Assembly (NCBI GenBank): GCA_009733575.1
Contig: ML770147.1
Coordinates: forward strand, 1-17,553
Source of the DNA: Gymnopus androsaceus JB14
Lineage: Eukaryota; Basidiomycota; Agaricomycetes; Agaricales; Omphalotaceae
Direction of reading: 5' to 3'
Length of the DNA: 17,553 nt
Shown here: positions 7,351-16,415 of the stretch, in pieces
Layout: each line of letters begins with the position of its first letter
How positions within the stretch are numbered: position 1 is the first letter of the stretch
Notes under the pieces: generated by a model
Database searches by the model: none
What the model saw: only the letters and a program-made list of their open reading frames with translations
Told to the model about the DNA's origin: nothing
Translations under genes and position numbers: made by a program

Positions 7351-9144
7351 CTTGCTTGGAACATGATTCACGGGAGGGAGAAAAACAGAAGAGGGGCAGG
7401 CTCCGAGTAGGTATTCTTTCATACATTCGACGGGAATAACAGTGCAGCTGAATTATCATTGGGTGAGCAAAGCGAACCCGATATTGGTTGAGGCCCCGGG
7501 AGATGCGTGTACAGCCACAGTAGCGTGAGAATAACTGAGTGAAAGCGCCAATGTACACAGCCACACTACTGTGTAGCCTGCAATACTTTGCTCACCCATT
7601 CACCCAGTAGTGCCTTGCACTAATGCAAAACATATTTAATCATGTTTCCTCCTTCTGGATATTCCGACCTACAGTCTCCGTCGGAGTAGGTCGGAGTCCC
7701 CCTGCGTTTTTCATTGGTCTTGATTTCTAGTCCTAGTCAAGGAACGGAAATTATGATTAATTCTAAACACAGCCTAATCAAAAACATTCGAATAGGCGGA
7801 AGCAGAAGGAAAGAGTCTCTACTCAGAGAGGTGCGAAAAGGTGGCTTGAAACTGTAAATGAATTCGAAACCTGCAATATCAGCCGCCAACACTAAGTATG
7901 GACGGGACTCGGAGGATCATTGAGTTCCTTCCGTCCTACCAGCAACGGATTCCGCCATGGTCTGTGATTGAACCCGCGCAACGTAGGTAGGGCGAAGGCC
8001 TAGATGTAGAGCCATTGGATGATTTCAACATCCAGTTTGTGCGAAACAGCACAATGGACCAAGCAAGATGGAAAAATTACTGATCATGATTCATTACGTG
8101 GATTGGATTGGACGTTTGTTGTCACACAACATTTGGTGCTGAGGTTGGAAGGCGCAGCTGAGTTCCATACGATCCAGTTACGACTGAGAGAGAGATCTCG
8201 TATTTAGAACTACAGACTCACGGAATCACAGTCGGAAAGATCCAACGTCTGATGTTAGGATAGGGAGACTTTGCCTAGAAAGACGGATTGAAAGGATATT
8301 CATCTACGAGGAGTTGAGCGGGGAGAAAGATTCAGCGCTAGTCTTGATATTACTACGGAAACAATGTTTTGATATCCAGTTACATGGATCCGTCGCACCC
8401 ACTATTCACAGAAAGCTTTGATATCACCTGCTCTGGTGTCCTGCGGAGTCATTACGAGTCTAGGAATAAAGAGCGGGAGAAGGATCAGTGGTGAAACCGA
8501 TGGATGTGATCGATTCGAGGAAAACGTATAACGTTCAAAGCGATGAACGTTTGAATGCTTCGGTGATGCCGAGGTTGCCGGTACCAACTGCTAGCAACTG
8601 CTTGTGTGTAACGACAAGTCGAGGAAAACAACTAGTAAAGATCTATAACGAACATGTGCCCTGCTTGCTGAAAAATGTATCATAGCATTAGCGGCGGTAT
8701 AGAAAGGAAGAAATGTCAACGTGCTAAGTCTTCGACTCGTGGCTGATTATGAGCCCCTTCGCTTTGCATCCAAAGCCACCTTTCCGCATTCCAGCTAGCT
8801 GAATGGGGTAGAAGTGTCGCAGGCTCCTCTTATACACATAGCATGCTTATGCAAACGACATGTTGGCGAGAAATGCATATGTACATAGTGAACGTTCATC
8901 ACCATATGAACCTCGAACCAGGATTCTTTCCCCTTGCGTGATTGGTCGTACGTATATGATACATTCAAGTTCCAGTCCCTAGCCTCGTTTTATGAGGGAG
9001 CCTCCGCAGGCGAGATCATATTAGACCTCGCTTGAGGCGGACACCGCGGACATAGGTTCCATCACCATTACAGCACCATCAAACATTGAGAGTTGATTGC
9101 CCACTTTCGGGTTCATTTGCCACACAGCTCGACTTCGGAACGTG
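7351..9144 (+). repeat. Direct repeat copy 1 (upstream region of the MFS gene)
   Basis: It starts CTTGCTTGGAACATGATTC and ends CTCGACTTCGGAACGTG. It matches 13804-15435 in the same orientation with many substitutions and small indels, and appears well over 90% identical in the parts I aligned by eye. The length difference is mostly a 177-base insert (7461-7637). I see no coherent gene in it; the short open frames on both strands are disrupted by indels between the copies. It ends 126 bases before the MFS start codon and so probably contains that gene's promoter. The best conserved part is the last 300 bases or so, which include GC-rich palindromic words (CCTCGCTTGAGG near 9027 and CCGCGG at 9044-9049). 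Confidence 0.9.
7461..7637. mobile_element. 177-bp insert in repeat copy 1 with 12-bp inverted repeats
   Basis: Copy 2 reads straight across this point (ATTATCATT then AATCATG), while copy 1 has 177 extra bases. The insert begins GGGTGAGCAAAG (7461-7472), and the exact reverse complement CTTTGCTCACCC stands at 7586-7597. That suggests a very small inverted-repeat element. About 40 bases follow the second inverted repeat before homology resumes, and I find no convincing target duplication, so a deletion in copy 2 is also possible. Confidence 0.55.
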
Positions 9145-9270
9145 TGACAACATATTGTCCTGTGAATGAGAATCGTTCTTCGCCCTCTTCCTTCGACTGG
9201 TACCTGCACCAGTCATCCCTCCGATTCCTCCGACTAAAAACTGTAAGGAACATTGGCGAGCGCTCACTCA

Positions 9271-11385
9271 ATGGGAATGGAACATACCGCAGGAGAGGGC
9301 AAACCACTGATAGCTCAATCCACTGTGGTGACGGGCAAGAAACTGGCGATTATATTTGTAGCAATGTGAGTCTCTGACAACCTCAATTATCTCATTTTGC
9401 TCGCCATATTCGTTGTTGATTTCTTTCTCATAAGGATGCTTTCGCTCCTGTTAATTGCGTTAGATCAAACAATCCTGGGTACACCTACAGATGTTCGCTC
9501 ATTATTATTCCAGCTGACCTCTTCTTGTTAGCCACTGCTCTGCCTCGTATATCCTCGGATTTCGAATCTTTTTCTTTGCAAGGATGGATTGCTACCGTAT
9601 TTGTTCTGACGCAAACCGTGTTTCTTTTGTTCTACGGTCAACTCCTGCGCATATTCCCTGCAAAGTGGATTTTGATCAGCGCTATTGCCATCTTTGAGGT
9701 TGGGTCTTTAATTTGCGGAGTGGCGCAGAACGTCAATACGCTGATTGCAGGACGGGCAATCTCAGGAGTTGGAGCTGCAGGAATCTGTGCGCTGGAGATT
9801 TTTCGCCATTTTTTTTCACTGTTTAGCTGACTGAGGTTACGAAGTTGTCTCGATTCTTCAGATCATATCCCAAGTTACAAGACTTGAAGATCGACCACGG
9901 TTGTTTGGTATACTTGGTGCTGTGTTTGGTCTCGCGTCCGTCATTGGGCCTCTCATTGGTGGGGGGTTCACCGACCATGTACGATGCTCAATTTCCAAAA
10001 ATAATATTCATTTTCATCGATATTTGTGACAGGTTACGTGGCGTTGGTGCTTCTTCATTAATCTCCCCATCGGAGGTGTCTCTGTGCTCGTTGTCACCTT
10101 CCTTCTGAGAGCCGCGCCTCCTCTGGGATCGGACCCGACGCAACGTTCTACCAAGAATCTATTGCGACAGGTCCTTTTACTTGACTACATAGGCGCAATC
10201 TTGATTGCTGGTGCAGTAACGTGCGTCATACTCGCTCTGCAGTGGGGTGGAAACACCAAGCCATGGAATGACAAGGCTGTCATTATTGTCAGTACCTTCC
10301 CAGTAGCCTCCCACGAGCTGATTTTCTCTAACTACTTCCTCATTTCAGTGTTTTGTCTTTTCTGGAGTGTGCGCCATTGCATTTGTCTCATGGGAGATCT
10401 ATAGCGGTGATAAAGCAATGGTCCCAACTCGGATCTTCAAGTCTCTTGCAGTGTACGCTTATCTATCTCCAAGGTATCTTTATTTTTCCTTCGCTGACTT
10501 GGCCTCCTTAGATATTCCATCATTATATATGGCTTTCTCACTCGTTTCTCTCTCTTGCTATTTTCCTATGCAAGTTATTGCATTATTTGTGAACCAGGCA
10601 TGTTGAAATGACGAGCATTACAGTATATTCCTATATTCTACCAGGCCGTGAAGCACAAGACAGCCACGGATTCGGGTATCAACCTTCTTCCGTTCATGCT
10701 GGGCGTCGTCATCACCGCCGTTAGTTCTGCCCAGATCGTGGGAAGATTTGGATACTAGTGTGTACCATCTCTGTTCTACTTTCAAATCTTTTCCGACGAG
10801 AAACTTCTCCCAGCTGGCCGTTCCTTGTCGGGTCCGCGGTTTTCCTCGCTATTGGTTCTGGATTACTCTTCACCATCAGCACGTCGACGTCATCTTCCAA
10901 GATCATTGGGGATCCTTGCTGGTATTGGAACAGGTATGGGCATGCAGAACTCGCTCTTGGCAATCCAGGTCGAGTTTAGAGATACCCCGAAGCTTCTTGG
11001 GCAAGCGACGAGTATGGCATCTTTCGGTCAGTTCTTGGGTGGTACACTTGGACTCGGCATTGCCGAGCCTGTTTTCGCTTCTCAGTTGACAAAGTATCTC
11101 CTGATCTATGCACCTAACGCTCCTGCTGAGATTGTCAAGGAATCTCCGACTGCTATCTACACAGCGCTTCCTGAGGCAATGATCCCTGGTGTCATTCAGG
11201 CATACACACATGCTTTACGTGTTGTGTTTGTCGTTGGTGTTCCTGTAGCAGTACTTGCACTCCTTGCTGCCATGTTCATTAGGAATATCCGGATTGAGAA
11301 GACGGCCTCACCTGCTGCAAAACCTCTTCCTGCACCTGAGATTACTCCTGGGAGTAAAGAAGTGGATGTGGAGCAAAATATATAG
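9271..11385 (+). pseudogene. MFS multidrug-type transporter (DHA2-like), one frameshift
   Basis: This is a plasma- or vacuolar-membrane proton antiporter by family, probably a drug, toxin or metabolite exporter. Nine exons keep phase: 9271-9365, 9435-9478, 9532-9786, 9845-9978, 10033-10287, 10349-10473, 10512-10569, 10624-10757 and 10814-11385. They give about 556 residues, normal for 14-TM members. LDQTILATALP (Asp42) is the TM1 signature. IGPLIGG at 165-171 is antiporter motif C, and TWRWCFFINLPIGG follows. The intron at 10570-10623 has a GC donor (GCAAGT), and the one at 10474-10511 is only 38 nt. After residue 399 the frame shifts. KIIG should be followed by Tyr-Gln before ILAGIGTGMGMQ, and loss of five bases at 10910/10911 would explain it. 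The start is the first ATG giving a short cytosolic N-terminus. If the frameshift is an assembly error, the gene is intact. Confidence 0.85.
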
Positions 11386-11589
11386 TGGGATCAACCATCC
11401 TCCTACCCATGGATCATACTTTTTAGGTACATTTGCATAGCCTACATTAGCCAGGCCTATCTTACTCATTGCCTTACAGTAACATTTGGATTTTATGATC
11501 AAGAATACTTCTCCAGATGGCCTTCGTATTTAGTTTCACAAATAGAAACCATCATAACCCACATATCCTGTACTTAGCATCATATTACG
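11386..11589. other. MFS 3' flank up to the copia fragment
   Basis: AT-rich sequence with no gene, probably the 3' untranslated region and terminator region of the transporter. Homology to copia integrase begins at about 11590. Confidence 0.5.
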
Positions 11590-13498
11590 CTGGGATAGGA
11601 CTTTGAACCCGAATCGAATGGCCACTACATCTACTGGCAACACGTCACACTGTCACACGGAGAGAAACGTAGTTTTCTCTGACAGGCAGATCCAACCCGT
11701 TGAAGGGGAGGATGGAAATTGGGAAATTGGAAACCATCAGTCGCCGAGTTCCGGAACAGGCCCTGTCATACCAGTTCCAGAAAAATCGCCGAACCAATTG
11801 CCCAGACGAAGTATCTGGGAAACGAGTCAGACGAACCACCATAAAGAGATCAGGGAGTCATTGAAGGGATTGGAGAAGGGTGATGAGTTGAGACATCTTA
11901 CCGCATCTCTAGGTCGGTAACATCTAAAAATCAAATCTGATCCTTTATCTGTTGCAGAAGCTATGCGACGACCTGACAGCTCCAAATGGTACGATGCCAT
12001 GAAGGACGAAATCTCCAGACTCCAGGAGCGTGGAACCTATACAATTGTCACTCCACCTCCAGATGCCAATATTCTCACATCCAAATGGGTCTATCGGACC
12101 AAGAAGGATGAACGAGGTCACATTACAGGACACCGAGCTCGTCTTGTTGTACGTGGATTTAATCAGATCCCAGACGTTGACTACTTCCCAGACGAAACAT
12201 TCGCATCTGTCGCGAAACTTGCATCAGCTCGTGCTATACTCAGCATTGGAGCTGAAAAGAGCATGATTATTCACCAAATGGACGTGAAATCAGCTTACCT
12301 TTATGGGAAATTGGACGACAACGAGCGCATTTTTATGAAGGCACCTCCAGGCATTGATATAGGGGTAAAACCAGGTCAAACTCTACGGCTTAAACTCGCA
12401 CTTTACGGACTTAAACAAGCCGGTCGACGATGGTACATGCGATTCAGGGAAATCATGACCCAACTAGGGTTTAAACGATCTGATGTTGATCACACTGTTT
12501 TCTATCGCACAAATCCCTTCACCATCATTTTCATACATGTTGATGACATGACATTGGTTACCAAAACCCTGGCCATCATGGAGAAACTAAAGAAAGATAT
12601 TGGGGCAATAATCGAAGTTGTTGATTCTGGAGAAATCCATTGGCTACTTGGGATCGAGATCCGAAGATCTCTCCATAATAGGATGATTCACCTATCCCAG
12701 CAGTCATACATTGACGCCATACTCTCTCGCTATGGATTCTCGGATATAAAGCCACTCCTCTATTCCCTTCGATCCCCACATCCACCTCACCAAAGACCAA
12801 TCACCAAAAACGGTCGAAGATATCGCTTTCATGCGCGACAAACCCTATAGAGAGGCCTTGGTGCTCTCCAGTACTTATCTGTCGCTACGAGACCTGACAT
12901 CACGTATGCAGTCTCCATTCTTGCTCGCTTTTCACAAAACCCCGGCATCACTCATTGGAACGGTGTACGCCGTGTCTACGCCTATCTCAAATACACTTGA
13001 GACTTTTGGCTCAGTACGAGCAACCAGGAGACAGTCCAAGGCTATACGGATGCAGATGGTATGTCCCAAGAGGATCGACATGCTATTTCCGGGTACGTTT
13101 TTATGTTGAATGGCGGAGCAGTATCTTGGTCATCAAAACGACAGGATACCATTTCTTTATCCACCACGGAAGCCAAGTATATCGCTTTGACCCATGCGGC
13201 AAAGGAAGCAATCTGGCTTAGGAATCTTTTGTCGGAAATCTTTGGTCAAATTACTCATGCGATCCCTATCAAGTCAGACAACCAATCCGCCATCGCATTG
13301 GCAAAGCATGATTGTTTTCATGCTAGGACCAAACACATCGATATCCAATATCACTTCATCCGCTACATCATCGAGGAAGGTAAAATTCGTCTTACATACT
13401 GCCCCACCGAAAACATGACAGCAGACATCTTCACTAAAGCCTTACCTTCGATGAAAGCCAAACACTTCGCAGCATCCATGGGATTAGCAAAGGTTTGA
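11590..13498 (+). pseudogene. Ty1/copia pol 3' half: integrase end, RT, RNase H
   Basis: Retrotransposon polyprotein, broken. The start carries the integrase C-terminal block (ESNGHYIYW, then after a frameshift near 11655 ERNVVFSD) and a linker. The reverse transcriptase runs from about 11960 with SKWVYRTK, the catalytic QMDVKSAYLYG, LYGLKQAGRRWY and the active-site HVDD (the family's YVDD). RNase H follows, with YTDAD, STTEAKY, SDNQSA and KHIDIQYHFIR, ending at TGA 13496-13498. The defects are a TAA at 11918-11920, frame changes near 12750 and 12860, and an in-frame TGA at 12998-13000 in the KYT-stop-DFWL block, where relatives have Arg. The gene order integrase before RT marks it as copia, not gypsy. 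It begins about where the downstream copia piece leaves the window. Confidence 0.92.
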
Positions 13499-13505
13499 AG
13501 GGGAG
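13498..13505 (+). promoter_or_regulatory. Polypurine tract of the copia element
   Basis: AAGGGGAG sits directly between the pol stop codon and the TGTTGG start of the LTR, which is where plus-strand DNA synthesis is primed. Confidence 0.75.
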
Positions 13506-13803
13506 TGTTGGAATATCAAAGGTAAATATATTCCATCGAACTATACATGGAACGCTTTCTCGTAGTATCCACTTGTTTGTATCACCATCCCATGCACTCC
13601 ACTACTATCATCTCGCAGACTCCACTCAGTCTCTCGCCGTATCCACTTGCTTGATATATTGTTTGTACTTAGGACTGTTTATAAGCTTAGGTACCATACC
13701 CTGTAATAACACCGTTGTCCCCCATCGATCTGTGTGATCGTTACTACTAAGTCCTGTGTGGACTTACTGCTGCTACTTCCTATTTAGGAACGTAACTCTA
13801 ATA
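13506..13803 (+). repeat. 3' LTR of the copia element, probably truncated
   Basis: It starts TGTTGGAATATC right after the polypurine tract, as copia LTRs do. A TATA-like TTTATAAG lies near 13677-13684, and an 11-mer GTATCCACTTG occurs twice (13565 and 13639). The expected CA end is not seen. The sequence ends CTCTAATA exactly where the second direct repeat begins, so the LTR's 3' edge is probably lost. No second copy of this LTR lies in the window to confirm the limits. Confidence 0.65.
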
Positions 13804-15435
13804 CTTGCTTGGAACATGATTCACGGGAGGGAAAAAAAAAAAGAGGGGCAGGTTCAAGCGAGTAGGTATTCTTTCATACATTCGACGGGAATAACAGTGC
13901 AGCTAAATTATCATTAATCATGTTTCCTCCTTCTGGATATTCCGACCTACAGTCTCCGTTGGAGTAGTTCGGAGTCCCCCTGCATTTTTCATTGGTCTTG
14001 ATTTCTAGTCCTAGTCAAGGAACCGGAAATTACGATTAATTCTAAACACAACCTAATCAAAAACATTCGAATAGGCGGAAGCAGAAGGAAAGAGTCTCTA
14101 CTCAGAGAGGTGCGAAAAAGTGGCTCGAAACTGTAAATGAATTCGAAACCTGCAATATCAGCCGCCAACACTAAGTATGGACGGGACTCGGAGGATCATT
14201 GAGTTCCTTCCGTCCTACCAGCAACGGATTCCGCCATGGTCTGTGATTGAACCCGCGCAACGTAGGTAGGGCGAAGGCCTAGATGTAGAGCCATTGGATG
14301 ATTTTAACATCCAGTTTGTGCGACACAGCACAATGGACCAAGCAAGATGGAAAAATGACTGATCATGATTCATTACGTGGATTGGATTGGACGTTTGTTG
14401 TCACACAACATTTGGTGCTGAGGTTGGAAGGCGCAGCTGAGTAGTAGTCACATCAGATCTCAGGCTCATTAGTCCATACGATCCAGTTACGACTGAGAGA
14501 GAGATCTCGTATTTAGAACTACAGACTCACGGAATCACAGTCGGAAAGATCCAACGTCTGATGTTAGGATAGGGAAGCTTTGCCTAGAAAGACGGATTGA
14601 AAGGATATTCATCTACGAGGAGCGGGAGTTGAGCGGGGAGAAAGATTCAGCGCTGGTCTTGATATAATACGGAAACAATGTTTTGGTATGGATCCGTCGC
14701 ACCCAATATTCACAGAAAGCTTTGATACCGCCTGCTCTGGTGTCCTGCGGAGTCATTACGAGTCTAGGAAGTTGAAATATAAAGAGCGGGAGAAGGATCA
14801 GTGGTGAAACCGATGGATGTGATCGATTCGAGGAAAAATCATCGGCGGTGGACGTAGCGATGAACGTTTGAATGCTTCGGTGATGCCGGGGTTGCCGGTG
14901 CCAACTGCTTGTGTGTAACGACAAGTCGAGGAAGACAACTAGTAAAGATCTATAACATGTGCCCTGCTTGCTGAAGAATGTATCATAGCATTAAGAAAGG
15001 AAGAAATGTCAACGTGCTAAGTCTTCGACTCGTGGCTGATTATGAGCCCCTTCGCTTTGCATCCAAAGCTACCTTTCCGCATTCCAGCTAGCTGAATGTG
15101 GTCGAAGTGTCGCAGGCTCCTCTTATACACATAGCATGCTTATGCAAACGACATGTTAGCGAGAAATGTATATGTGCACAGTGAACCTTGATCACCATAT
15201 GAACCTCGAACCTGAATTCTTTCCCCTTGCGTGATTGGTCGTACGTATATGATACATTCAAGTTCCAGTCCCTAGCCTCGTTTTATGAGGAAGCCTCCGC
15301 AGGCGAGATCATATTAGACCTCGCTTGAGGCGGACACCGCGGACATAGGTTCCATCACTATTACAGCACCATCAAACATTGAGAGTTGATTGCCACTTTC
15401 GGTTCATTTGCCACACAGCTCGACTTCGGAACGTG
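13804..15435 (+). repeat. Direct repeat copy 2, between LTR and gag
   Basis: Second copy of 7351-9144. It starts at CTTGCTTGG directly after the LTR and ends at CGACTTCGGAACGTG, where a G-run (GTGGGGGGG) joins it to copia gag. It lacks the 177-base insert of copy 1 but has about 30 extra bases (near 14442-14472) and several 4-11-base differences. Some substitutions are CpG against TpG or CpA (for example GTCGGAG/GTTGGAG and TGCGTTT/TGCATTT). No gene of its own is recognised. Confidence 0.9.
14442..14472. other. About 30 bases unique to repeat copy 2
   Basis: Copy 1 reads GCTGAG-TTCCATACG, while copy 2 has extra bases (AGTAGTCACATCAGATCTCA and more) at the same point. It is an insertion in copy 2 or a deletion in copy 1. 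No flanking duplication is clear. Confidence 0.6.
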
Positions 15436-16415
15436 GGGGGGAAAATTTACTCGCTGATTATGATTCTAAAAACGCTCTTACTGAATCATTTTTGCAAAGA
15501 CAACTTCACACCATGCGATGCACGGACCCATCCAAGGTCAATAAACATTTGGACGACATGATCAGCATCCGGGACGACCTCACGACAAGAGGAATTGATA
15601 TCAACGACAATATATTCGTCAATACCATTATGTCCTCTGTCCCCGACACCTTCAAAGCTACCATAAACGCATTGGCTGTTTTTTCCGTGAAAGCAGACAA
15701 GAAGCTCAGTCCTGCCGAGCTTATTTCCACCATTCGTGCTGAATCAATGGTACACCAAATGCAACATGATCATAAGAAGGAATCGGCAAACTACGCCGGT
15801 AACAGGGGAAGAGGAGGTTTCCGAGGTTGTGGAAATTCCTTTAGGGGAAATTCCCGAGGCAGAGGCAGAGGCCACGGAGGATCAACGAGTCGCCAGGACT
15901 TGGTTTGTTACAACTGCGGAGGTAAAGGTCACTTTGGAAATCAATGTCCATCGGAGAAACGCAGTCAGGCCAACGAGGCCAAAGAAACAAAAGCTCCTAA
16001 AGAGAAGCAGAAGAAGAAGTTGGATGGAAACTGGAGAGATAGGCCGAAGAACAACGAAGTGGCATCCTCATCTATGATTGAGGAAGTACCAGAGTCATCA
16101 TGGGCAGCAATCGAAATTCCCACTAAGCATGGGAATCTAGTTTTCGATTTTTCCGAAATAGCTGATAAATTCGAATTAGCTCTTTCATTGCCGAGCGATC
16201 AAAGCTGCATAGTGCAGAACATCAAATTCGACACTCCGCCACCTCTTACTCTTAACTATGAAGAGGAGGAAGAAGTATACGTTGACGTTAACCTCTTTCC
16301 TTCCTTCAAATTTGAATATGACACCGAAGAAGGAGTGGAAAAGGTGATCACGCTTACACTGCAGCCCACAGTGACGGAGCAATTCTTTTTGACTCCGGCT
16401 GCTCTACCCACATGA
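15390..16415 (+). pseudogene. Chimeric copia gag: repeat-derived start fused to truncated gag
   Basis: Gag packages the retroelement RNA. The open frame of 341 codons begins with an ATG inside direct repeat copy 2. About 15 codons come from the repeat (ending SSTSER), and gag begins mid-domain after the G-run. The capsid-like part (UBN2/DUF4219-type; FLQRQLHTMRCTDPSKV and MSSVPDTFKATINAL) spans residues 30-115. An Arg-Gly-rich stretch (about 135-167) and the zinc knuckle CYNCGGKGHFGNQC (about 172-185) follow. After that comes a Lys/Glu-rich and then a strongly acidic linker. The N-terminal part of the gag domain, the primer binding site and the 5' LTR are missing. The frame ends at TGA 16413-16415, just past the point where the protease motif continues in another frame. 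Confidence 0.85.

Noticed and set aside
6935..7366. 143-codon open frame as a gene
   Set aside because: It has no recognisable motif, no introns in place, overlapping open frames on the other strand, and it runs into the direct repeat.
9038..9049. CGG-N3-CCG as a zinc-cluster regulator site upstream of the MFS gene
   Set aside because: A nine-base GC-rich match in a GC-rich patch is expected by chance. The site is also in both repeat copies, so there is no independent support.
7351..15435. The 1.6-1.8 kb direct repeats as LTRs of one large retroelement
   Set aside because: They lack TG...CA ends, a primer binding site and a polypurine tract next to them. The interior is an intron-containing host-type transporter plus a copia fragment with its own LTR.
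16381..16395. Programmed -1 frameshift between gag and protease
   Set aside because: The codons TTC TTT TTG do not make a good slippery heptamer, and two further frame changes downstream show general decay.
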